In this document: positions 33,842 through 41,824 of the stretch, piece by piece | How the letters are laid out: every line of letters starts with the position of its first letter | How positions within the stretch are numbered: the first letter of the stretch is position 1 | Origin: DASXRA01 sp036558905 | Lineage (GTDB): Bacteria > Actinomycetota > Actinomycetes > Mycobacteriales > Jatrophihabitantaceae | NCBI GenBank assembly: GCA_036558905.1 | Contig: DATBER010000036.1 | Coordinates: 1 to 64,000 of the forward strand | Direction of reading: 5' to 3' | Length of the DNA: 64,000 bases | Translations under genes and position numbers: made by a program | The notes under the pieces: generated by a model | What the model saw: only the letters and a program-made list of their open reading frames with translations | Told to the model about the DNA's origin: nothing | Databases searched by the model: none

Positions 33842-34714
33842 CTACTGCGTTATGGCAGCTGCGAGTTCGCGATATTCGATATGGGGTAGCCGTCGGAGGT
33901 GCGCCGGCACCCCATGGGTATCTGGGGTGAGTACTTGGATCGCGACGTGGTCAGCGCCAGCTTGTCGATGTTGGTCGACGCGCGCCAGGACGGTGTCGAG
34001 TGAGCCCCAGGCGACAAGGGCGTCGACCAGTCGGTCGCTGCCGCCGGCGGCGAGGTCGCCGTCGCTGAACCCCTGTCTGCGCAGGCTGGCTGCGTAGTTG
34101 GGTTTGGTGAGGTAGAACTCCAGTGCGTTGCGCGCGACGGCGCGCGCGGTGTGCTCGTCGGTCTCGATCACGACCATTTGCTCAGGTGCAAGGAGCGGTC
34201 CGTGTCCGAGGATCTCGCGAGCACGGTGGGTGTGGTCGGGTGTCGTGAGGAAAGGGTGCGCCCCGGTGCTCCGGCGCGCGGCGAGTTCGAGCATGCGTGG
34301 GCCGAGTGCGGCGAGAATGCGTTCCTCGCAAGGCACTTCGGCGATCTCAAGGTCGTCCATGTATCGGACGATCTTCGTGTACGGGCTCGGTGCGTCGGGT
34401 GAGTCTGGCCGCCAGCCGCTACCTAGCCCCAACAGCGTCCGGCCGGGATGCTGTCGCCTGAGGGTCAGGTAGTGGCCGGCCGTCGCGTCTGCCGAATGAG
34501 CCCATACGTTCAGCACGCCGGTAGCAACGTGAACGGTGCGGGTCGCCTGCAGCAATTCGCCGACCGTGTCGAGAGCGTCTGGCCCGTTGCCCAGCCAGAT
34601 CGCCTCGATTCCGAGTCCCTCCAACTCGGCCGCGATATCCCGGGCGGCCGGACCCGCGTTCGTCCATAGCCGCAGGGGAGCCCACAATCCAATGCGACCA
34701 AGACGGTTCTCCAC
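33842..34714 (-). CDS. F420-dependent LLM-class oxidoreductase
   Basis: This protein of about 290 residues starts at a GTG with conserved LGRIGLWAPLRL. It continues as a luciferase-like TIM barrel: AAELEGLGIEAIWLGNGP, HVATGVLNVWAHSA, LTLRRQHPGRTLLGLGSGW and LAALGPRMLELAARRSTGAHPF. This fits the MSMEG_4141-type group of coenzyme F420-dependent oxidoreductases, which pass hydride between F420 and an organic substrate that is not known. The open frame extends another 270 codons upstream, but that part has no protein-like features. F420 use supports an actinomycete host. Confidence 0.85.
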   Translation of the reverse strand: MENRLGRIGLWAPLRLWTNAGPAARDIAAELEGLGIEAIWLGNGPDALDTVGELLQATRTVHVATGVLNVWAHSADATAGHYLTLRRQHPGRTLLGLGSGWRPDSPDAPSPYTKIVRYMDDLEIAEVPCEERILAALGPRMLELAARRSTGAHPFLTTPDHTHRAREILGHGPLLAPEQMVVIETDEHTARAVARNALEFYLTKPNYAASLRRQGFSDGDLAAGGSDRLVDALVAWGSLDTVLARVDQHRQAGADHVAIQVLTPDTHGVPAHLRRLPHIEYRELAAAITQ

Positions 34715-35193
34715 CCGATCAGGCAACCAGGCGCACGAAACGGCGGCACCGGCCAATTCGGCCTGCCTGGCCCGCTGACAACCGGCGCTCGCGCGCTTGC
34801 CATGCGACGAGCCGCGCTGTTGTTGATCAGTGGCCTTGCGTGGTGGTTCGAACGGCCCGGGCCGATCTTCGACGAATGGCTCGCGCCCGCCCAAACTCTT
34901 CGCCCGTACGCTGCAGTTGTGACAACTGAGATTTCGTGTTGGCCGCGCACTCCAGACAGCGCGACCGGGCATTTCCCCAACCGGCATCTGAAATCGAGCC
35001 GAGCATTCATTATTTCGGACCTCCTGTCGTCCTATTGACGACAGAGAACGAAGACCGCACACCGAAACTCGCTCCGATGTCGTCTGCGCTTCAGGCTCGG
35101 TGAGTTCATGGGCAAGGCGGAGCGTCGACTCGGTGTAGGTGGCCGCGGTCTCCTGGGCTGCGAGCGCGACGGCCGCCACCCTGGCCGCGAAAG
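34715..35193. other. Gene-free interval of about 480 bases
   Basis: Between the F420 enzyme and the HxlR-type regulator, frames on both strands lack recognisable protein sequence. Base composition drops toward AT near 34900-35060, where a perfect 8-base inverted repeat occurs at 35024. The stretch may be a decayed gene or a promoter region for the F420 enzyme. Confidence 0.5.
35024..35044. repeat. Perfect 8-base inverted repeat
   Basis: CTGTCGTC and GACGACAG flank a 5-base loop (CTATT). It lies inside a gene-free, less GC-rich stretch about 310 bases upstream of the F420 enzyme start. It could be a terminator for minus-strand transcription coming from the HxlR gene, or an operator. Confidence 0.45.
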
Positions 35194-35568
35194 CTAGCCG
35201 GCCTGCTGGTCGTAGCTGAGGCGGGCTTGTTCGACGGCTTCGATGTTGGCCTCTGCCCAGGCCTTGATTGCGGCTACGAGTGGCAGGAGGGAGCGCCCGA
35301 GCGGCGTCAGTTGATAGTCGGTTCGTATCGGGACGGTCGGCGTGACGGTGCGCGTGAGCAGGCCGTCGCGGGCCATGCTGCGCAACGTCTGGGTGAGCAT
35401 TTTCTGGCTGACTCCGTCGATGCGGCGATGCAGTTGCCGGTAGCGCATCGGCCCGGAGGCCAGGGCCACGAGCACCAGGCTCGCCCATTTGTCGCTGAGG
35501 CGATCGAGCAGCGCCCGCGTGGGGCACTCGGCGACGAACGCGTCATAGACCGGTATCGGACGACTCAT
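35194..35568 (-). CDS. HxlR-family transcription regulator
   Basis: A 124-residue HxlR-type winged-helix regulator: CPTRALLDRLSDKWASLVLVAL, GPMRYRQLHRRIDGVSQKMLTQTLRSMARDGLLTR and YQLTPLGRSLLPLV are all typical. The ATG at 35568 follows GGAGGAG closely. It is divergent from an NADPH oxidoreductase 100 bases away, the classic arrangement in which HxlR proteins sense redox or aldehyde stress and repress the neighbour and themselves. A Cys in AECPTR near the N-terminus could be the redox sensor, as in some HxlR members. Confidence 0.92.
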   Translation of the reverse strand: MSRPIPVYDAFVAECPTRALLDRLSDKWASLVLVALASGPMRYRQLHRRIDGVSQKMLTQTLRSMARDGLLTRTVTPTVPIRTDYQLTPLGRSLLPLVAAIKAWAEANIEAVEQARLSYDQQAG

Positions 35569-35580
35569 GGGCTCCTCCAG

Positions 35581-35602
35581 GTAGGCACTCAAAGGTACCT
35601 AC
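35581..35602. promoter_or_regulatory. Candidate HxlR operator
   Basis: In the divergent gap, GTAGG at 35581-35585 and CCTAC at 35598-35602 form an inverted pair around AGGTACCT, and TACC recurs at 10-base intervals after it. HxlR regulators usually bind GTA-rich symmetric sites in such gaps, so this is the probable target of the adjacent regulator. Confidence 0.4.
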
Positions 35603-35668
35603 TTACCAATGGGAAGCGAAATTCGTATCGTCGCATCGAGAAGGCCGCTACAGGAAAGGTCAGCTGCG

Positions 35669-36601
35669 ATGCGTTCAGTGCTCGTCACAGCGTTCGGTGG
35701 AACGGACTCGCTCACCATCGTCGAACGTCCCGTCCCGGAGCCGGGGGTCGGTCAGGTGCGAGTGCGCGTCCGCTCGGCCGCCGTCAATCCCGTCGATCTC
35801 GTCACTCGGGCCGGCATCCTCTGCGAGGCCGGGCTGCACGGCCCGGCACCGCTCAGTCTCGGCTGGGACGTGTGCGGCACGGTCGATGCCGTCGGACCGG
35901 CGACGCGCCGGATTCGGCTCGGTCAGCCGGTGATCGGGTTGTCCGATCGATTGCAGGACCCGCACAAGACGCACGCCGATGCCGTCATCCTGGACGAGTC
36001 CGCCGTGGCCGCGGTTCCCCACGACATCGACCCCGACGTGGCCGGCGCCCTCCCGCTGGCCGGGTCCACCGCTCTGCAGGCACTCGACGCGCTAGGCCTT
36101 CCCGAAGGCGCGAGCCTGCTCGTGACCGGTGCAGCCGGCGCGGTCGGAAGCCTCACCGTGCAGTTGGCGAGTCTGCGCAGGCTGCATGTGATCGCCACCG
36201 CGCACGCCATACACGAGAATCCGCTCAGAGAGCTGGGCGCGGACGATTTCGTGGCCACCTCCGACCGACTCGCCGATGACGTTCGGCAAGTCGCTCCCGG
36301 CGGTGTCGACGGCGCCGTCGATGCAGCCTCGCTCGGCATCCGATCGCTGGACGCGGTCCGAAACCAAGGAGCGCACGTCAGCCTCAACGTCACGCAGCGG
36401 CCACCCGCACTGCGCGGAATCCGGTCGGTGTCGATCGCCGTTCGGGCCAACTGGCAGCACCTGACCCTGCTCGCTGCCCTGGCTGCGACGGGATCACTGC
36501 ACGTGTCGATCGCCGAGGTGATTCCCCTCGACGATGTCGCCAAAGCCCATCAACGCCTGGCCGAAGGCGGGCTCGTAGGCCGGATCATCCTCCGGCCATG
36601 A
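35669..36601 (+). CDS. NADP-dependent oxidoreductase (quinone reductase type)
   Basis: This 310-residue medium-chain reductase has RSAAVNPVDLVTRAG and LGWDVCGTV in the GroES-like domain, and SLLVTGAAGAVGSLTVQLASLR in the NADP-binding domain. No structural zinc cysteines are present. The ATG at 35669 follows AGGAAAGG. It resembles the enzyme at 30566 in family but is clearly diverged. Control by the divergent HxlR protein is likely. It probably detoxifies quinones or unsaturated carbonyls. It is convergent with the LacI gene, with only 34 bases between. Confidence 0.9.
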   Translation: MRSVLVTAFGGTDSLTIVERPVPEPGVGQVRVRVRSAAVNPVDLVTRAGILCEAGLHGPAPLSLGWDVCGTVDAVGPATRRIRLGQPVIGLSDRLQDPHKTHADAVILDESAVAAVPHDIDPDVAGALPLAGSTALQALDALGLPEGASLLVTGAAGAVGSLTVQLASLRRLHVIATAHAIHENPLRELGADDFVATSDRLADDVRQVAPGGVDGAVDAASLGIRSLDAVRNQGAHVSLNVTQRPPALRGIRSVSIAVRANWQHLTLLAALAATGSLHVSIAEVIPLDDVAKAHQRLAEGGLVGRIILRP

Positions 36602-36635
36602 CGCCGATGTGCCGGCCCGGGAAGCCCGAACGACT

Positions 36636-37643
36636 TCAGACGGTCAACTCGGCACCGTATTCGACCACGCTGGTCGAGACGAGGACCTGCCGTGGCGGTG
36701 TCTCGTCACTGCGCTGTCGGTCCTCGATGCGCTCGCAGAGCAGGGCGGCCGCCGTTCGGCCGAGTTCTCGCGGGTCGTACCGCACCACGATCAGCGGCAG
36801 CGAGAGCATGTCGGCGAGCTCGAAGTCGTCGAAGCCGGCCAGGCTGACCGCGGCGTGATGCTCGCGGACGGCGCGGTAGGCGCCGATCGTGTTCCGGTTG
36901 TTCGCCGCGAACAATGCGGTCGGCGGGTCACGCTGGTCGAGCAACTTCGCCGCGGCTCGCTCGGCGCTCGCGACGTCGAGGTGGTTACGCGACACGTATC
37001 GGTCCTCGACCGGCAGGCCGGCTTCCTCGAGCGCGGCGCAGAACCCGCGGAACCGCTCCGATCCGGTCCAGGTCGACGCGGCCGGGCCGAGAAACGCGAT
37101 GCGGGTGTGGCCGCGTTCGATGAGCTTGACGACGGCCGCCCAGGTGCCGCCGAAGTCGTCGAGCAGCACCGAGTCGACGCCGATCTTCGTGCCGGGGCTG
37201 GCGGTCAGGACGACCGGTACGCCACCGAGCTTGACCGGGTCGAGGTGTCCGTGGTGGTTCCCGGACGGCACGACGATGATGCCGTCGAGCCGGCGTGCGG
37301 CGAAGTCGTGCGCGAGCTCGTCCTCTCGCCGAGGGTCCTCGCCGGAGTTGCCGAGGATGACTCGCATGCCGTTCTCGGCGGCGATGGCCTCCACCCCGAG
37401 CGCGAGTTGGGAGTAGAAGGGGTTGGCGAGGTTGGTGACGATCAGCCCGAGCAGGCGGTGGGAACTGCCGAGACGAAGGCTCCGGGCAACCTCGTTGCGA
37501 CGGTAACCCAAGGTGTCGACGGCATCGAGCACACGCGCCTTCGTCGCCTCCGAAACGCGCGTGTCGTCGCGCAGGGCGCGGGACACGGTCATCGGACTGA
37601 CGCCGGCTTGCGCCGCGACGTCGCGCATGGTGGGACCACTCAT
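36636..37643 (-). CDS. LacI-family sugar-responsive repressor
   Basis: The 335-residue protein has the LacI helix-turn-helix and hinge (MRDVAAQAGVSPMTVSRALRDDTRVSEATKARV, about residues 6-60). It is followed by a periplasmic-binding-protein-like effector domain (LGLIVTNLANPFYSQLALGVE, DGIIVVPSG, AFLGPAAS, SLAGFDDFELADML). Its ATG overlaps the stop of the phosphomannose-isomerase-like gene. It most likely represses the divergent sugar importer and glycosidase operon and its own operon, through LacI-type sites at 39375 and about 39457. The effector is unknown, probably a sugar released by the cluster enzymes. Confidence 0.92.
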   Translation of the reverse strand: MSGPTMRDVAAQAGVSPMTVSRALRDDTRVSEATKARVLDAVDTLGYRRNEVARSLRLGSSHRLLGLIVTNLANPFYSQLALGVEAIAAENGMRVILGNSGEDPRREDELAHDFAARRLDGIIVVPSGNHHGHLDPVKLGGVPVVLTASPGTKIGVDSVLLDDFGGTWAAVVKLIERGHTRIAFLGPAASTWTGSERFRGFCAALEEAGLPVEDRYVSRNHLDVASAERAAAKLLDQRDPPTALFAANNRNTIGAYRAVREHHAAVSLAGFDDFELADMLSLPLIVVRYDPRELGRTAAALLCERIEDRQRSDETPPRQVLVSTSVVEYGAELTV

Positions 37644-39343
37644 CGGACCAACGCCTTCACCACCATCACGGGATCCGAACCGACAGAGGTGACGCGGTAC
37701 GGACCGACACTCGCCGGTACCACCAACGTCTCGGCGTAGACGAGGCTGTGTCGTCCTGACCCTGTCTCGATGACGACGCCGTCGCCCGCGACGACATTGA
37801 GCACGTGGAACCGGCCCGCCGTGTCGGCGCGAGCGCTACCGGAGGGTTCGATGACCACCCTGCGCACCTCGAAGAACAGCTGCGGCAGCGCACCGATCGA
37901 CTCCTCCCGCCAGCCCTCGCCTTGCACGAGTATGCGCGGTTGCTGCACGAGATCGCGGTGCACCGCGTCGCCGGAGCGTCGCGAATCGAGATTGCGGAAC
38001 GCATGTCCGACGTGGACCGGTCGCTGTTTGCCCGCGGAGTCCACGCGCAGCCAGTCGTAGAAGCGCAGTGAATAGAGGTACGGGGTGGCGCTGACCTCGA
38101 GCACCACATTGCCCTCTCCGCTCCCGTGCGGGGTACCACCCGGGATCAGGAACAGCTGGTGTGGCGTCGCCGGATGGGTTTGCACGAACCGTTCGATGTC
38201 GAACGCCTGCTGATCGGCATCGGCGGCGTGCGCGTGCTGGTGGAACTCGTCGATGTCGACGTCATCGCGCAGTCCCAGATAGATGATGCGGTCTTCGCCG
38301 CCGACCATGACGTAGTAGCTCTCGTGTTGCGTGTACGGCCAGCCGAAGACGTCCCGCATGTACGCCTCGCGCGGGTGGCAGTGCACGGACAGGCTGCCGC
38401 CGCCCACGGTGTCGAGATAGTCGAACCGAATCGGGAACGAGGTGTGAAATGTCGCGCGGACGGCCGGGCCGAGCACCCGGTCCGGATGCAGCGCGACGAC
38501 GAGCTGGAACGGGATCTCCACCGCGTGGTCGGACGTTCCGATCAGCACGCCACTCTCGGGCGCGATCAGCTCGTATCCGACGGCGGTGTTCTCCAAGTCG
38601 CGGCCGAGCCCGAGCTGGTCCTGCCCCCAGTGCCCGCCCCACGACGTCGTATTGAACGTCGGCAGCGTGCGGAAGGGCCGGCCGGCCAGGTCGGCGAGCG
38701 TCAGTCGCAGGTCCGCGCCGTCGAGCGAGGTGGGCTGCAGCGGGTCGCGAACGTCGAGCCACCGGTCGATGCGCGCGGCCACCGCGTCGCGGTGCCGGTC
38801 GAGCAGCGGCCAGTCGATGTAGAAGAGCCGGCGCGTGGACGGCGCGTCGTCGCCCGGGCGCTGGCCCAGATTGCGTTCGCGGCCCGCCACGACGGCGGCT
38901 TCCGCGTACCGCTTGGGCAGGTCGGCGTACCAGAGCCGGTCCGGCTCGAGCAGCGCCGCGCCCGGGCCGAAGGCCACCACGACCGCCTCCGGTGCGGCCG
39001 GCACGGCGGGCGGCTCGTCGTAGAGGTCGGCGATCGTGCCGCCGGCGAGCGTCGCGAAATCGGGATCGTCGGCGAGCGCGTCGACGGGTGCAGTCCGCTT
39101 TACGACCTGCTCCCACGCGACCATCTGCTCGCGAACGTCCACCGCGACGACGGGAATCTCCCGCGCGCGCAACGCGGTGGTGATGCCAGCGACAACCGCC
39201 GTCCAGTCGAGGACGTTGGGACCGTCGACGGCGAGCACCGTTCCCGGCCCGAGGTCGGCGCAGGCTGAGTCCCAGCCGCGCTGCGCTGCGCCACGCACCG
39301 GCTGATACGTCGGCTGCGGCTCATACGGCCGGGCCACCCTCAC
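37640..39343 (-). CDS. Phosphomannose-isomerase-like protein with N-terminal kinase-like domain
   Basis: This 567-residue protein starts at a GTG nine bases after GGAGG. Residues about 215-567 look like a class I mannose-6-phosphate isomerase double cupin, with metal-site histidines in SLSVHCHPREAYMR, a TQHESYYVM segment and HQLFLIPGGTPHGSG. Residues 1-170 resemble a uridine-kinase-type P-loop domain: VLAVDGPNVLDWTAVV occupies the P-loop position but lacks the Gly-Lys-Ser/Thr needed to bind phosphate, so that domain is probably inactive. It may interconvert mannose and fructose phosphates or act on the glycan product. It is divergent from the importer and coupled to the repressor. Confidence 0.82.
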   Translation of the reverse strand: MRVARPYEPQPTYQPVRGAAQRGWDSACADLGPGTVLAVDGPNVLDWTAVVAGITTALRAREIPVVAVDVREQMVAWEQVVKRTAPVDALADDPDFATLAGGTIADLYDEPPAVPAAPEAVVVAFGPGAALLEPDRLWYADLPKRYAEAAVVAGRERNLGQRPGDDAPSTRRLFYIDWPLLDRHRDAVAARIDRWLDVRDPLQPTSLDGADLRLTLADLAGRPFRTLPTFNTTSWGGHWGQDQLGLGRDLENTAVGYELIAPESGVLIGTSDHAVEIPFQLVVALHPDRVLGPAVRATFHTSFPIRFDYLDTVGGGSLSVHCHPREAYMRDVFGWPYTQHESYYVMVGGEDRIIYLGLRDDVDIDEFHQHAHAADADQQAFDIERFVQTHPATPHQLFLIPGGTPHGSGEGNVVLEVSATPYLYSLRFYDWLRVDSAGKQRPVHVGHAFRNLDSRRSGDAVHRDLVQQPRILVQGEGWREESIGALPQLFFEVRRVVIEPSGSARADTAGRFHVLNVVAGDGVVIETGSGRHSLVYAETLVVPASVGPYRVTSVGSDPVMVVKALVR

Positions 39344-39374
39344 CTGCGCCCACCTCCAGTCGATACTGCCGGTG

Positions 39375-39390
39375 ATGGTATCGCAACCAT
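39375..39390. promoter_or_regulatory. LacI-type operator upstream of the isomerase-repressor operon
   Basis: ATGGTATCGCAACCAT has 5-base arms ATGGT/ACCAT and a central CG, the LacI/GalR pattern. It lies 32 bases upstream of the isomerase-like gene start and likely mediates autoregulation by the repressor encoded downstream. Confidence 0.6.
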
Positions 39391-39441
39391 TCGCGAGTTA
39401 CCTCGTTCGGTCAAAAAATAAAGAACATCTGGTCTGTGGTC

Positions 39442-39470
39442 TGTACAGACAGCCTTGGTAGCGATAACCT
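39442..39470 (+). promoter_or_regulatory. Candidate promoter of the sugar importer operon with overlapping LacI-like site
   Basis: TGTACA (39442-39447) and TAACCT (39465-39470) are spaced by 17 bases and could be -35 and -10 elements. A LacI-like half-symmetric sequence GGTAGCGATAAC (39457-39468) overlaps the -10 and shares GCGATA with the site at 39375, so binding would block the polymerase. A perfect 12-base palindrome GTCTGTACAGAC (39439-39450) covers the -35. The start codon is 116 bases downstream. Confidence 0.45.
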
Positions 39471-39585
39471 ACGCCAATGCCTGACCAGGTAGGCAGGTGT
39501 CTTCCTTCGCGGCGTTGTTGGTCCGGTTCGCGTATCGACTCGGCGCCGTCTCACGATCCGCTCGGCTAACTTGAAGGAGCACGAT

Positions 39586-40869
39586 ATGGACACCGTCGAT
39601 CGGCGAACGTTCCTCAAGATCGGAGGCGGGGCCGCGCTGGCCAGCGCGGGCCTGCCGTGGCTGCTGGCGGCATGCAGCAGCGGGTCGGGAAGTGCCACGA
39701 ACCTCCAGCTGTCCAACGACAAACCGACCTGGCAGAGCTGGTTCCAGACAGAGGGAAACCAAGCCAAGAGCGCCGTCAAAGTAGGTTGGACGCCGCGCGA
39801 GTACTCCGACGAGAACGCCTACCAGGCGGCGATCAAGACGGCCGGCGGCTCGTCCAGGGTGTCGGACCTGTTCACGTGGCAGTCGAGCTGGGGGATGAAG
39901 GACGTCGTCGACGCCGGATTCGTCGCCGATCTCACGGCGGAGTGGGACAAGGAGGGCGATGTCTACAGCGCCGATATGCGCAAGCTGTTCACGTTCGACG
40001 GGAAGACGTACGGGGCGCCCCTTTACCTGGCTCCGTGGGTCGTCTTCTACTCCAAGCAGGTTTTCGACAAGTACCAACTCCAGCCGCCTACGACGTGGGA
40101 CGAGCTGCAACACGTCCTCGACACGCTGAAGGGCAACGGCATCGCGCCGCTAGGGGCGACCGTCGACGGCGTGTGGTCGTTCCTCTGGTTCCAGACCCTG
40201 CTCGTCGCGAGCGACCCGGAGCTCTACCAGGCCGTGACGGCCGGCCATGCGAAGTACACCGACCCCGGCGTCATGGACGTGATGAAGCTGTGGTCGCAGA
40301 TGATCAAGGCCGGATATTTCACCGACCCGTCGTCGGTCACGTTCAGCACGCGGGGCACAAACTTCGCGACCCCGTTCAAGCAGGGCAAGGCGGCCATGTG
40401 CGAGATGGGCACCTGGTACGAGGCGACGATCACCAGCGCCGGCATGAAGCCCGGCGTCGACTACGACGCGTTCATACTCCCCAGCGTCAAACCAGGTGTG
40501 CAGAACACGATCGTCATCGAGTCGGGGCCGCTGTGCGTCGCCGGGCACGGCCGGCACAAGGACAACGCGACGAAGGCGGTGGGCTGGTTCATGTCGAAGG
40601 ACGGACAGCAGGAGTGGACGAAGCTCACCGGCTTCATCTCCGGCCGCTCCGATGTTCCGTCGACGTCGCCGGTGGACAAGAAGATCACCGATCAGATCAA
40701 ATCCGGCAACTACCAGCAGGTCAGCCGCTACTACGAGGCGACCCCGAACGACATCGTGCAAACCGCCATCGAGGAGTTCCAGAAGTTCATGCTGCATCCG
40801 AACGATCCGACGTCGATCCTGAACGCGATCCAGAGCAAGGCGGACGACGTCTGGAAGTCCGTCGGGTAG
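39586..40869 (+). CDS. ABC sugar transporter substrate-binding lipoprotein
   Basis: The 427-residue protein begins with DRRTFLKIGGGAAL and ends its signal in LLAACSS, so it combines a twin-arginine signal with a lipobox and is anchored outside the membrane. The body follows the family 1 solute-binding fold for carbohydrates (DLFTWQSSWGMKDVV, GAPLYLAPWVVFYSKQVFDKY, GKAAMCEMGTWYEA). It captures a sugar for the two permeases downstream. The ATG at 39586 follows GAAGGAG. It is the first gene of a five-gene run; the sugar is unknown but likely an oligosaccharide given the linked glycosidases. Confidence 0.93.
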   Translation: MDTVDRRTFLKIGGGAALASAGLPWLLAACSSGSGSATNLQLSNDKPTWQSWFQTEGNQAKSAVKVGWTPREYSDENAYQAAIKTAGGSSRVSDLFTWQSSWGMKDVVDAGFVADLTAEWDKEGDVYSADMRKLFTFDGKTYGAPLYLAPWVVFYSKQVFDKYQLQPPTTWDELQHVLDTLKGNGIAPLGATVDGVWSFLWFQTLLVASDPELYQAVTAGHAKYTDPGVMDVMKLWSQMIKAGYFTDPSSVTFSTRGTNFATPFKQGKAAMCEMGTWYEATITSAGMKPGVDYDAFILPSVKPGVQNTIVIESGPLCVAGHGRHKDNATKAVGWFMSKDGQQEWTKLTGFISGRSDVPSTSPVDKKITDQIKSGNYQQVSRYYEATPNDIVQTAIEEFQKFMLHPNDPTSILNAIQSKADDVWKSVG

Positions 40870-40875
40870 CACGAC

Positions 40876-41823
40876 GTGAAGGACGCGAACCTGGCGGTGC
40901 TGCCCCGCACCTGGCGGGAGGCTGCGGCGCGACGCCGGGAAGGGTCATGGTCGCGCGTGGCCCGGGTAACGGCGCCGTACCTCTACCTCGTGCCGATGGT
41001 CGTGCTCGTCGGCGTGTTCCTGCTGTATCCGGCGCTGGACACGATCTGGGTCAGCTTCACCCGTTGGGACGGCATCAACGCCCCGACGTTCAACGGGCTG
41101 CACAACTACCTCCAGTTCGGCAGCGACCCGGCGTTCAGCACGGCATTCGTGAACACCCTGTACTGGGTCGCGGGCATCATGCTGCTGCAGGTGGGCGCCG
41201 GGCTGCTCCTGGCCGTCGTCATCAACGCGAGCCCGCTCGGCGGACTGTTCAAGCGCATCATCTACTTGCCGCACACGATCTCCGGCGCGGCGATCGGCGT
41301 GCTCTGGTTCGCCATCTACATCCCCGGACAGGGAATGCTCAACAGTGCGCTGCGGTTCGTGCACCTCGGCTCGCTGCAGCACAACTGGTTGACGGACCCG
41401 CCGATCAACACGTTCGCCATGATCCTGGCCGGCATCTGGCAGGGCATGGGCCCGACAATGATCCTGTTCCTCGTCGGGCTGCAGCACCTCCCGCGTGATC
41501 CGCTCGACGCCGCGCGCATGGACGGCGCCAGCGCGCTCCAGATGTTCTGGTACGTAACGCTTCCGCTGCTGCGGCCGATGACCGTCGTCGTCGTGGCGAT
41601 CTCGCTGATCAACAGCTTCAAGGTCTTCGACATCGTCTGGGTGATGACCCAGGGTGGGCCGTACCGTTCGTCCGAGACGCTGGCCGTCACGATGTATCGC
41701 GAGTCGTTCGTCAGCTCCGACTTCGGCTACGGCGCCAGTGTCGCTGTGCTGCTGACCGCGATCGTCTTCGTCATCTCCGTGCCGTACATCCGGAGCATGT
41801 TCGCGCGCGTGGAGGCGAACTGA
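40876..41823 (+). CDS. ABC sugar transporter permease (MalF/UgpA-like)
   Basis: A 315-residue membrane protein with six helices and the cytoplasmic EAA loop (DAARMDGASALQMFWYVTLPLLRP), which docks the ATPase. The N-terminal helix (about residues 34-54) precedes the externally exposed segment FTRWDGINAPTFNGLHNYLQF typical of CUT1 permeases. GTG start six bases after the binding protein. It pairs with the next gene. No ATPase gene is in the cluster, so a shared MsiK-type ATPase encoded elsewhere probably energises it, as is usual in actinomycetes. Confidence 0.93.
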   Translation: MKDANLAVLPRTWREAAARRREGSWSRVARVTAPYLYLVPMVVLVGVFLLYPALDTIWVSFTRWDGINAPTFNGLHNYLQFGSDPAFSTAFVNTLYWVAGIMLLQVGAGLLLAVVINASPLGGLFKRIIYLPHTISGAAIGVLWFAIYIPGQGMLNSALRFVHLGSLQHNWLTDPPINTFAMILAGIWQGMGPTMILFLVGLQHLPRDPLDAARMDGASALQMFWYVTLPLLRPMTVVVVAISLINSFKVFDIVWVMTQGGPYRSSETLAVTMYRESFVSSDFGYGASVAVLLTAIVFVISVPYIRSMFARVEAN

Positions 41824-41824
41824 C

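Noticed and set aside
34801..35038. Small plus-strand open frame of 78 codons
   Set aside because: No ribosome-binding site and no recognisable sequence; it ends inside the inverted repeat.
34715..35527. Upstream extension of the F420 oxidoreductase frame
   Set aside because: The family starts at LGRIG; the extra 270 codons are not protein-like and overlap the HxlR regulator.
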